64,000 nucleotides of DNA. Origin: Isoetes taiwanensis. Lineage: Eukaryota; Streptophyta; Lycopodiopsida; Isoetales; Isoetaceae. This document shows, piece by piece, positions 46,971 to 57,546 of the stretch. The notes beneath the pieces are model-generated. The model was not told the DNA's origin, made no database searches, and saw only the letters and a list, made by a program, of their open reading frames with translations. The stretch covers positions 17,746,677 through 17,810,676 of the forward strand of contig JAJEKV010000011.1 of the NCBI GenBank assembly GCA_021234155.1, written 5' to 3'. Positions within the stretch are counted from its first letter, which is position 1, and every line of letters begins with the position of its first letter. Position numbers and translations under genes: made by a program.

Positions 46971-48737
46971 GCATTTGGCGCCATTACCTTCTTGGACGGC
47001 GATTTCAACTAGATACAGATCACCAAAGTCTGCAGTATATCTTCACTCAGGCGAACCTCAATCTTCGCCAATGGAGGTGGATAGAATTTTTGGAGGAATA
47101 TGACTTTGAGGTTCTGTATAAACCTGGCAAACATAACGTTGTTGTAGATGCCTTATCTCGGCATCCATTGACCACACGTACCCATTGCAATGCTATTTCC
47201 ACTCTTGCAAGTGAATTTGGTAAGACTATCGAACAGTCTCTTCCAACGGATCCTGAATTTAGAGAAATATGGATCAGCCTTTCTAAGGAAGCCAGGACAG
47301 ATAAGGAGAGGGACACATTTAGGAATTATAAGAAGGACGGTAATCTTTTATATTACCGCGATAAGTTATGTGTACCCGATTTCAGGAGTTAGATGGCTTA
47401 TTCTCCATGACACGCATAACAGCCCTATTGGGGGTCACGCCGGATTCATGAAAACATATTTCAAGATAAGATCCAGTTACTTTTGGCCTGATATGAAGAA
47501 ACAGATTGCGCGCTACATTAAATAGTGCTAGCTTTGCCAACAGACAAAGGCAGAGCAACTCAGAACACCAGGTACACTGGAGCCTTTGGACATCCCCAAT
47601 GCGAAATGGGAAGTCATCACCATGGACTTCATTGTGGGTCTCCCACGCACACTTCGTGGATTTGACGCCTTGATGGTGGTAGTTGATAAGCTTTCTAAAA
47701 TGGCACATTTCTTGCCATGTCGCACCACTGACACTGCCTTGGATACGACACTTCCATTTTCCAAGGAAATCTTTCGGCTCCATGGGATGCCACGTACCAT
47801 TATTTCAGATCGTGACCTCAAATTTGTTAGTGCTTTCTGGAAGGACTTCTTCAGTACTATACAAACCAAGCTTGCCATGAGTACGGCCTATCACCCTCAG
47901 ACAGATGGGCGGTCGGAACGCACCAATAGGATTATTGAGGATATGCTACGGAATTATGTCTGGAATAATCAATCCCAATGGGCAGATTACATTCATTTGG
48001 TAGAATTTGCCTATAATAGTACTAAACAGGAGTCCTCGAAAATGTCTTCGTTTATGATCACGTATGGTTATCAATGCCTTACGTCGGATACGTGGCATGA
48101 CCCAGTTTCCAAAGTGGTCGTTTCACAGCAATTGCTTACAGATATGCAAGCTTTGGTTGAGGAGGTACGAGGATATCTCTTGGCTGCACGAAGTCGCCGA
48201 AGACACCGTACCCCACGCGAGTTCCAGGTTGGTGAATTGGTGTGGTTGAAGATTAAGGTTAAGCAGGCCAAGCTTAAAATTGGAAATTGCAAGAAGCTTG
48301 CACCACGGTGGACAGGACCATTTCAGATCACAGAACGTATAGGTCCTCAGGCATATAGGTTAAACGTACTTGCTCATCTAAAGGTACACAAGGTTTTCCA
48401 TGTAAGCCTTCTGAAGAAGCATACTCCAGATCCTCATGAAATTCTTGACACACCAACTCTTCTGGAGATGAGCAATTGGAGATTGTTCCAGAGGCTCTCC
48501 TTGACAGGGCATACAAGCAAACCAGAAGAACTCAGATCTTACAATATTTGGTTAAGTGGAAACACTTATCTACGGAGGATGCTATCTGGGTCCTTAAACA
48601 AGACCTTGACAAGGCTTACCCTGACTTTATGCAACAATGTCAGGGGCGGACCATCCACGATGCTATCAACTCCAACTCCAATGGTATGTCATTGTGTAGT
48701 AGATCCGACAGGGATCATGCAGGGGGGGTTGGGGTAG
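46971..48737 (+). pseudogene. Gypsy B RNase H end, integrase and chromodomain
   Basis: Reading from the LTR border: RNase H (WRHYLLGRRFQLDTDHQSLQ, then GKHNVVVDALSRH), the integrase zinc region (GGHAGFMKTYFKIRSSYFWP...CQQTKAEQ, with a TAG replacing the residue before the cysteine, about 47523), and the catalytic core with Asp in TMDFIVGLP, Asp in IISDRDLKFVS and Glu in SERTNRIIEDM, all three present. The C-terminal part has PRWTGPFQITERIGPQAYRL. A chromodomain-like end (ILQYLVKWKHLSTEDAIW, about 48535-48590) is in a shifted frame. Chromodomains target such elements to particular chromatin marks; this places the element in the chromovirus clade. Confidence 0.9.
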
Positions 48738-49188
48738 ATGCATCCTAGGATGGGGGGGAATTGCATTTAAGCATCTTAGGTCGCAACTGTTTCCGGCTAA
48801 AATAGGAACAATGCCATTCCTTATGCCGAGACGACTTGCAAGCCCTAGGCATGATAGGATTCCCTTCATATCAGTCTTTTTTTTTTTTTTTTTTTTTTTT
48901 ATCATCATCATCAATACTACTCATGTATTGATATTCTGCAGGTGTGTAATGTGCACAGCAGCATCTGCAGTTTTGAAGACTCACTTTCAGGAGTCATGTT
49001 ATGTTTTATTAAATTATCTGTATCTTTATGGTCCACTGAGGACCTTGTTGTCATGCATAATCAGTGTGTTAAATCATGGTGTGAAAGGACTTCGGTCCAT
49101 AACTTTGATCGTTATGATCTATCTACTCTCTTTTTCTAGTACTAGTGATTCCTTCATCCATTCTTCATGTTGAGGATAGCATTATTCC

Positions 49189-49201
49189 AAGGGGGGTAGA
49201 A
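49189..49201 (+). promoter_or_regulatory. Polypurine tract of gypsy B
   Basis: AAGGGGGGTAGAA directly precedes the TGTGATG start of the 3' LTR, the normal position for plus-strand priming. Confidence 0.85.
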
Positions 49202-50666
49202 TGTGATGTTCCATGTAAGTATACGGTATACGTATACCGTACCTGACACATCACCAAGGTATTGTGAACCATTGGGGATTAACTTAGTAGGGATTAGTGA
49301 CATTAAACTAACATAAGTACACTAACTAATGGTATTAGTTAGCCAAGTAGGCTAGTTAGAATGTGCCACTTGGCCTCACTCGATTGGCCAAGGGCAGGTT
49401 GCCATCTTTGGGTGGCAAATTGATCTCCCTCATCCTAATTCCACGCCAAATTCGAGTTTGGGAAGAGCAGAGGAAGGAGGAAGCTGTCACAACCTAACAC
49501 CTGACCAGTTCTATGGATGTTCTTCGAGACAATGGGTCCAGCCAGGACACAGGTCAGTTTCTAGGTAGTTGTGTGCTATTCTAACCCTTGTTTGAGGTAG
49601 ATGGATGATTAGATTCTATGTTATGATCTATTTATGATGATTATGGATGTTGTATCAGATTCTGTTCTCTCTTTCTGCTCCTCCTGTGATATATGGGTTT
49701 AAGGGGGATAGAGACCTTAAAGTTATTTAGATTTAGTGATGTTCCTAGCTAGAACCTCTTAAATCCCAGTAAATGCGGCATGTGCACAAGAGTCCACCTG
49801 GTTGTGGATGCTATGATGTGATTCAGCACCAGACAATGAGTATGAGGGTGAAACGGGGTGGGGTCTTGCCTAGCGCGGCTACAGGACTCCTACAGTGTGC
49901 TAGGCTTATAGCCGGTCACGGAGAGGGCCGGGTATGGGTTTGACACTTCCTGGGTCGCAGGTGTCGAGCCAATATGATTGGGCACCTTGGGCTCGAACGG
50001 GCAGGTGAGCCAGCCTTTAGATTTAGGGGAGTAAGTCGAGTACGAACGCGGGGGTCTTTGAGGGGGCACGCGTTCTCTAGCACACATAGGGATCCGTCAT
50101 ACTCGGGGAGGGGACGTCTCTCCGACCTGCCTCATCGGACCGGGGAGCCCTAGGGTGACTCCATGGAATTGCATCTCTGGAAGGCTACAATCACGCCATA
50201 GCGTATATATCTGCAAAGTGTGCACAGGAGGGGCGGATGGAGTGGACTACCCTAGCCATTGTTCTATGCCAGCCAACGCCATTGTTATGATTCTGTCTGT
50301 TGTTATCTGGAGGCCTTGACTGTCCATGAGTCTGAGCCAAGGTAGAGCCCTTATTCATGATGCATTTCCTTTGATATGTTAGTATTCCATTGTATTCGTG
50401 TTGATGGTGATGGGCCACCCTTCGTGGTGGTATATTATTTATTGTGTTGTTGCCAGGTGCTAACCTTGTATGTACGCTTCCGCTATTAGGATTCCCATCG
50501 AAGGCGTGGGACGAATGACACCTCTGTGTCCTTCACCCAGACACTTGCCATCACAAGTGGTTCGAGTCAGACGGAGGGCCTTTCTAAGGTGGTGTTGTCG
50601 CCATAGAAGAGGGGATTTCCCGTATGTATACGATGGGAGCATCGTATAGATTCGGGGAGCGTCACA
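49202..50666 (+). repeat. 3' LTR of gypsy B
   Basis: 1,465 bp, TGTGATGTTCC to GAGCGTCACA. It differs from the 5' LTR by scattered substitutions and several small insertions and deletions, clearly more than between the LTRs of the young copia, so gypsy B is older. Confidence 0.93.
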
Positions 50667-52111
50667 GCTCATACTTGCAATTCACAATGGTAAGGCACTA
50701 CTAAAGTATTGCGAAACTTGTATGATGCATTTTGGAAGAAGTTAAATATCACTTGGAAGTTGTGGAGCCAGTTGTTTTGATGTTGCACCTTGATGATGGA
50801 AATGATCCATGCCTTGGAAAGGTTTTTGAAGGGCTTAACAGAATGAATGAATATATTATGAAATTGGAGAAAGATGCAACAATAGCAGCGAAGTTGGTGG
50901 CAATGTGCAATGAAAGATGGAATAAATATGAGTCCCCATTTCATGCTGCTGCATTTTACTTGGATCCTGGGTTTCAAGGACAAAAGCAATGGACGGATCC
51001 CGCTATCTTGAGGCACTTTCTTGACGTGCTTAACAGGATGGTTGATGATGCTGATAAGATATTGAAAATAAGAGAGCAATATGCAATCTATAAGAAGAAA
51101 GCGGAGGGATTTGGAATCTTGGATGTGCAAGCGGCTCGCTTCAAATTTGCATCCACACTTTGGTGCGAGGAATATGGAGGAGAGCCATCGGAATTGCAAA
51201 CCATGGCGGTTCACATTCTTAGCCAAGGAGCGGCCTCCTCTCCACTTGAGAGGCTTTTTAGTGTCTTTTCACATGGAAAAGGAATAGACTTCTTCCATCA
51301 AGAACATTGGACTTGGTATTTGTAAGTGCAAATTTGAAATTGATTCAGTCTCATAGACAAGTGAGAAGAGAGCCTTACATTGGCTTTGCAAACACCTCAC
51401 TCTTCCAGAACCACAAGAATGGAATGATGATGATGATGGGGAAGAGCAAGAGGTAGATGAGCGAGTACTAATGCAAGATGTGAATGGCATGGGATTGGCC
51501 CTTAGCAATGAGAATGAGATTGATGTAGAAGAGGAGGAAGGAGATAATGATGACGATGGCGATGGTGACAAGAGTAATAGTGACTATGAAGATGAGGAAG
51601 ATATAGATGCAACTTGTTACGTCTCGCCGAATTACACTCGCTCTTCAAATTCAAATGTTCGTTACAGGGATTCTGGCATAAATCCATATTCTATGCCTTA
51701 CTAGCAAACCTTGAACATTATGAATTTTTGATGCCATGTTACCATATATCACATTGTGTCATGTTCTTTGTTACAAGTAAGTAAATCGCAAAGTTTATTG
51801 TTCTAAGTATAAGGAATTTACCGTATGAGTTGTTTAATTAGAAAATATGTTATTTTGAACCAGCATATTGCAGATCATACTGTATTAAGTATGCCATATT
51901 AATAATATGAGTGCATATATGGATGTAGGAATTTTTTTTAGAATTTGCCATGTTTTTTGTCGTTTTCGTTTCCAACTTGCTATTTTCATTCCGTTTTTCT
52001 TTGCGGTAACTATGTGATGAATGCACTTCTTGACAAATATTTATCAGGTAAGAATAAAATAAGAATAATTTGTTGTTAGCATGTTTGAAAGATGTGTATG
52101 TGTCTTTACAG

Positions 52112-54260
52112 TTATGATGCCGAGGCAGCATGCTTTGAAAGCAATGTGAGGGATGCTAAGCGGGCTTTCCTTGTTTGGCAGTCAGTATTATCTGGAATTA
52201 GCTAGCAGTTAGGTTACACTAATGAACATATCATGATTTTTGATGTTTTTTATTATTATCTTATTATATAGGATGCACGACCCATGTACCAAGCTGTGCT
52301 AGGTTATTGTCGAGTGAAAGCATTTGAAAGGTTCAAGAGTGCCCTGGCTAGAAGCGTTATGGAAGGATACAAAGGCTTTGCTGATACAGTCAGACATTGT
52401 ACTGAAGAAAGTCTAAACGAGTTTGATGAAAGGTGCTATGGTATATGTTTGAATGCAAATTCAATTCTCCATGTCCTATATATTGACGTTGCCACTTCTA
52501 AATAGATGCTCATATAAAATTGGCTCAATGGGATGTCCCAAAAACTAGGAAAAAGCTTTGCCGTGTGATCGACACACATATTGTAACCCGAGCTGAGAAG
52601 CTTTCTAAGATTACTTCTGGTTTTGAGGTAAGTGACAACTTGTTCTATGCTATTATGTTTGCGAGCATTAAAATAATCACATATTTTCGCACCACCACCT
52701 CCTGGAGGAAACACTTACAACCCCAACTGCTTCTTTGCTAGATTTTGCATCTTCAGACACCTAGTCTGCCATGACTAAACTGCTCTGTCATGAGGTTGAG
52801 GTTGCAGGTGCTAATTTCTTATCTGCAATCTCAAGGTTTGAGCTGAAAGAGACGGAGTAAGTTAGCAAGTTACTTTGATACGGAGGTTTTGTTAAAAAAA
52901 GGCTAGGGAAGAAGCAGACCAAGCTCTGATCCGAATGAAAAATAAGTAAGTATTGAGATTCACTACATGACCCAATCGTTAAGGAAGTTTCTATGAACTG
53001 TGAAGTAGAAAGATTTAGTACTTTTGCAAGTTTAATACAGTATTTACACATGATGCAGGTTCAATGCCAAGAATTTGGTTTGCTGAGCATGATGTTAGAG
53101 AAATTACAAAAGATGCACACATTGCGGTAAGTGTGTCTTCTTACTAAAAGTTGCCTGGTCATGTGTGTCAATTGTATGCGTAGTACAGGTTTTATGGTGT
53201 TGCAGTCAAATTGCTTCCAGTTCTGGCTGCAATCTAGTTAGAAGATGGTAATTCGGTGGACATTGAGACGACACTAATGACATTGATGGGGAGCTTTCAG
53301 AATTTCCTCAAGAGGCTTCAGTGAATCCTACTGTTACTAATAATAGATCCTTGTTGTCTTCTGCATCTAGTGCACTTGCTTCTAGCACTTGGAATGGGAT
53401 TTGACATTCTTCTCAAGCTTTGTCTTTTTTTATTTATTTTACTAACAAGCTGCCAGACTAGTTTTTGTGGTAACTGTCACAGGTTTTGCCTGAATATACT
53501 TTTATTACTCCAATTGAATGTAGAAATATATGGTGACAATTTAAAGCCGAAACTAAGTACACAATCAGTCAAGCATTAGCAGCACAGGTGCCACCTGAAT
53601 CTGCTATATGCTTTGGATTAAGACTTTCATAATATTAACATTTTCTGTTTTACTTATGGAAATGATTAGGAGGCAAGCAAGCGAGGAGCTTCATGACATG
53701 GCTGCCACCTCTGTGGGCTATTGTAACTATGATTTTCTTAGGATTCAATGAGTCCATGGCTGTAGTGACATAAACATAGTCACTCATATGCAAATGAATT
53801 CTTCATTTTGTATAACGAGCTAACGCCAATTCCTTGTTTTCGGGGCATGAATCCCATTTACTTGATAGTAGTGTTTGTTCTTTACTTGGTGAGGAAGGCT
53901 CTGTGGGTTCAATTGGATATGAGAAAGAAATTCAAACATGGATGGAATGGTATGCGTGTTATCTTCATGCTCAATTTTCTATTGAAATGTTAAGATATAT
54001 TCACAATGTAAATGGTTGTGCAGTTAACTGGGTTCATCTCCGTGTCAACAAAGTTGTTGCCTGTTTTTATGAATATCATGAAAAGGCTTGTTGATGAAGG
54101 GCACCAGGATGGAAGAGAAGACGATGTTGTAAGAGACCGGCCAATCCTATTACAAGACTTTTCTTCAGATTTATCAACTACAAATACGTCATTAAATGGA
54201 CCGCAATCTGTTTCTCAAGGTGTAATACAAAGACAAACAAACACATCTTTCCAAAATTGA
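52112..54260 (+). pseudogene. RHD3/SEY1-like GTPase, C-terminal exons, broken
   Basis: The segment encodes the C-terminal half of a ROOT HAIR DEFECTIVE 3-like protein, a dynamin-type GTPase that fuses and shapes ER tubules in plants. Introns are kept, so it is not a retrocopy. Exon pieces: YDAEAACFESNVRDAKRAF (52112), AFERFKSALARSVMEGYKGF (52272-52440), AHIKLAQWDVPKTRKKL (52507-52627), FTHDAGSMPRIWF (about 53040-53126), LLPVLAAI (about 53213), SMAVV, a membrane hairpin region (LYLVRKALWVQLDM, about 53880; ISVSTKLLPVFMNIMKRLV, about 54030) and a tail ending at 54260. A TAG replaces the expected Trp at 52762-52764 and another replaces the residue after LLPVLAAI at 53235-53237; other shifts are likely. 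The GTP-binding N-terminus is not in the window, although the hAT element could have displaced it. Confidence 0.8.
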
Positions 54261-55142
54261 GTGCCCTTAGTTGTATTTTCCTAACTTACTATTGGGACAA
54301 TATGTATTGTGTTTGTCCCTTCCACATTGTATTATTAAAGAGATATTTGCCTAGGATCGGATGTTATATATGATCAAAACAAGGAATATAATTGGACAAT
54401 TTTTGCCGCCACGTTGGGAGTATATAAGTGGTTTGTGGTCCCATTTTTTGCTCTTGTGACGTGTTTGATATTTTGGATTGCATCTAAACATTTAATTGAA
54501 AGACACGTTAACATGTTGGAGGAGGCTGCTGGAACATAAGAGAAAGAAACTAGGGGCGTAATGATAAGCACAAACATAGAAAGGATAAACATTATTTTCC
54601 TATCCTTTAGCCCCTGAGTAAGGTACTATAATACATATTTATAACTTCAAGGCTGCGTAAGATAGAATTTTACTTATGTTCAAGAATGCAACTCTATAAA
54701 TTCCGTGGATGAGGCATCATAAAGGACCTCGACCATTATCCTCCAGGCATTGACGATGCTGATCTACGAGAAATCATCAGCAAATGTCAACATTCACTGA
54801 TCGCAAATTGAGATGTGCAATTTGCAATGAGAACGTTTTGATACCCTCTACACTTCAAGGGCGGAAGTCACTTTAGACAAACTAGAAATGAGAACTGAAT
54901 AGGTATGACAATCCTCGCAAGACAATACATGAAGTTGACATGCATGATGAATACAAGACAATTGCTACGAACATTCAAAGACCTTATAAGGTATTCAAAC
55001 TTTAAGCTCAATACTAGAATATTTTATAACAATTCTAAATTTCAATATCTAATGCATAGCTATATTTCAACCATATCCTTATGAATTTTTGAATTTAATC
55101 TTGGCAAAAAACCCAGCAACGTTGGGCACTTTTTTTAGTGAA
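54261..55142. other. No gene seen
   Basis: AT-rich sequence after the RHD3-like pseudogene without recognisable motifs on either strand. Confidence 0.4.
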
Positions 55143-55281
55143 CATATAAAAGAAGAATAGAATAAGAATAAGAATAAGAATAGTTTTTTATCGTCCACTG
55201 AGACCAATCGGCCTATGGGACCCAGAAGGAGCGCAGTAAACTTATTACTGTCCGGGTTAAAAAAAACCATCGCCCTGAAGG
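55143..55281 (-). mobile_element. LINE 3' end cut by an LTR
   Basis: It begins with a degenerate (TAGAA)n/(TAAGAA)n run and continues with the family's 3' block (GGCCTATGGGACCCA on the plus strand). It stops in the middle of the hairpin region where the solo LTR begins at 55282. The LTR was therefore placed into or next to an existing LINE fragment. Confidence 0.8.
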
Positions 55282-56850
55282 TGTGACGCTCCCTGAATAT
55301 ATACGACACCCGGTCGTATACATACGGGGACTTTCCCCTCCCATGGCGACTCCGTCTATCCCGGGCCATCTATAGAAAGATGCCCGAGTGAAGGACACAG
55401 AGGGGTCATTCGGCCCACGCCTTCAATGGGACTCCTAAGTCGCGGAAGCGTGAATACAATGTTAGCACACAGCATAAAATATATATATAAATAACCACCA
55501 CGAAGGGTGGCACATCCATCCAAGTACCAACGGCAAAGAATATGCATCAAATCCTAAGGAAAACACCCCAAACCCCAGGTTCTACCCGGTTCCGGACTCA
55601 CGCGGCGGATAGATAGGACGGGCTCGGCCTCAAGAGATCAACAGATGCAGGTATAACCTTGGCGTTATCGGCATAGAACATTGGCTAGGGTTGTCCACTC
55701 CATCCGCCCCTCATGTGCACACTTTGCAGATGGGTCGATTCACGCTATGGCTTCGCTATAGCCTTCCGGAGACGCAGGCTCAAGGTATCACCCTACGAGC
55801 CTACTCCAGGGTTCATGACGCCCCGGTCCGACGAGGCAGGTCAGGGAAGCGTCCCCTTTCAGGATCATAGTGGTTCCATGGGTGAGCTAGAGAATACGTG
55901 CCGCATCAGCGACCCCCGCATCCGTACCCAACTTACTCACCCTAAATCTACTCAAAGTGCAAGGTGCCCCATACGGGTCACACCTCTACACCCAGGGAGT
56001 GTCAGACCCATACCCGGTCCTCTACGTGACCGGCTATCAGGCCTAACCCACTGTAGGAGTCTCAGGAGCCTTTTATGTTCGTGCAAGACCCCACCCCCTT
56101 CACCACTGCGTCCCTTCTCTGGTGCTAAGCCATTCCATAGCATCTACGACCCGGTGGTCTCTTGTACACACAGGCCGCAACTAATGGGAAATACAGGGAT
56201 CAACCTAGGAGCATACTACTAAACATGGCTCAGAGGTCTCTACCCCCCTTAATTCCCCCATTTCTAGAGTAATACTATGCAAAGAACTATCAATCCATCC
56301 TTTAAGAGCAAGACCAGAATCAGAAATAAAGAGAACTCACCTTTGCAATCAAGGGTTAGTTCCTACAAGTAAAGCACAAAGAGAACAGAAGAAATAAACA
56401 CTACAAGTGCCCAACAGGGGCGCTACTCTAGAGAATCGAGCTACACTAACCTCCCACCTGAGTTCCTACTGGATCCGTTGTCATTTGGTGCTTCCATCTT
56501 CCCTGGACTTGGCGCTCAGCTCTGGACACACAGGTAAAGGTGCTTGGCAAGGTGGGCGCTCAGCTGCTGCTCCTCTTGATCGATTTTGGGAGTCAATTAG
56601 GGATAGGGGTCAAGTTGATGGCCCAATTTGGAAGTCCCCATGCTGGCCAATCGACTTAGGCCAGGTGGCGCCTAATTAATCCATTTAGACATTAATTCCC
56701 TAATCATAGGTTATTACCCTTAATGATTAAATTAGCATAGCTAATTTAATCCCTTTTAGGTCAACCCCCTAGGTTACAATACCCCATGGTGGCGTACCTT
56801 TACTGGGTGACGTGTCAATGTATTTATACGTATACCGTATAAATATGTGG
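55282..56850 (-). repeat. Solo LTR of the gypsy B family
   Basis: It starts with TGTGACGCTCCC, the reverse complement of the GGGAGCGTCACA end of the gypsy B LTRs. It ends near 56850 with the TATACGTATACCGTAT block that lies near the LTR start. It is more diverged from 45494 and 49202 than those are from each other. The last few bases are lost at the join with the following partial LTR. There is no internal retrotransposon sequence. Confidence 0.85.
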
Positions 56851-57216
56851 ACGCTCCCTGAATGGTCGTATACATACGGGGACTTTCCCCTCCCATGGCG
56901 ACCATCTCGCCATGAGCAGGGCCCTCCGTCTATCCCGGGCCATCTATAGAAAGATGCCCGAGTGAAGGACACAGAGGGGTCATTCGGCCCACGCCTTCAA
57001 TGGGACTCCTAAGTCGCGGAAGCGTGAATACAATGTTAGCACACAGCATAAAATATATATATAAATAACCACCATGAAGGGTGGCACATCCATCCAAGTA
57101 CCAACGGCAAAGAATATGCATCAAATCCTAAGGGGAACACCCCAAACCCCAGGTTCTACCCCGGTTCAGACTCCTGTGCGGATAGACTGACGGCTCGGCC
57201 TCAAGAGATCAACAGA
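56851..57216 (-). repeat. Partial second LTR in tandem
   Basis: It repeats the first about 365 bp of the preceding solo LTR with few differences (CGCTCCCTGAATGGTCG to AGATCAACAGA). It lacks the first few bases and stops abruptly at about 57216. The arrangement is LTR then truncated LTR, with no spacer. Confidence 0.85.
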
Positions 57217-57404
57217 CAGAGGGGTGCAAAATCGGTACTGGGTAGCAGAAATCACCGTCCGGACGCCGCTTACAAGTGCTTAAAATCGGTGTGTTTTAGA
57301 CACGACGTGCGTGATTGAAGTATTGACATGTAGGGTGCGCGCCCGTCAAATGACAGGCTGAGAGAATCATGAACATGTTTGGTGCCGGAAACATGAATGC
57401 CTGT

Positions 57405-57432
57405 AGCCCGCCATATTTCTGGATGGCGGGCT
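57405..57432. repeat. Inverted repeat, 10-bp arms
   Basis: AGCCCGCCAT and ATGGCGGGCT are separated by 8 bases, about 115 bases before the transposase start. It may be a subterminal element of the transposon or a simple hairpin. Confidence 0.5.
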
Positions 57433-57546
57433 AACCCATCTTGAATTCAAGCAAAATGGGGAGACTAATTGTTTCCAAGAATTGCCTGAACCGAAATTCA
57501 ACAATTTGCCCTCACCAATTTTGCAATACACAGAAATCCGGGATAG

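Larger units (their letters stand above)
45494..50666 (+). mobile_element. Gypsy B (chromovirus), internally deleted, in the hAT gene
   Basis: Two long LTRs, 45494-46970 (1,477 bp) and 49202-50666 (1,465 bp), both running TGTGA[CT]G...GAGCGTCACA, flank only 2.2 kb of internal sequence. The 5-bp duplication GCTCA lies on both sides (45489-45493 and 50667-50671), so borders and insertion point are certain. The interior begins in the middle of RNase H directly after the 5' LTR: primer-binding site, gag, protease and reverse transcriptase are missing. Integrase and a chromodomain remnant are present. The polypurine tract before the 3' LTR is intact. Confidence 0.95.
44361..51704 (+). pseudogene. 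hAT (DUF659-type) transposase gene split by gypsy B
   Basis: Cut-and-paste transposase of the hAT superfamily. The first part (44361-45493) has a BED zinc-finger remnant (EGAREWICPYCKKQ near 44469) and its usual follower (DVEFCLSVPDEKRHQLLEF). The DUF659 catalytic half follows (44865-45450), with VILIFDGWTNKKGHHI and PCITHCLNNLLKDIG. The second part (50667-51704) holds the C-terminal region (YLDPGFQ, then AVHILSQGAASSPLERLFSVFS), the hAT dimerisation motif, and a very acidic tail to a TAG at 51702. A gypsy element occupies 45494-50666. The two parts do not join seamlessly: roughly 60 to 80 residues typical of the family are missing at the join. Stops and shifts in the BED part show that it is dead. 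Terminal inverted repeats were not found. Confidence 0.85.
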
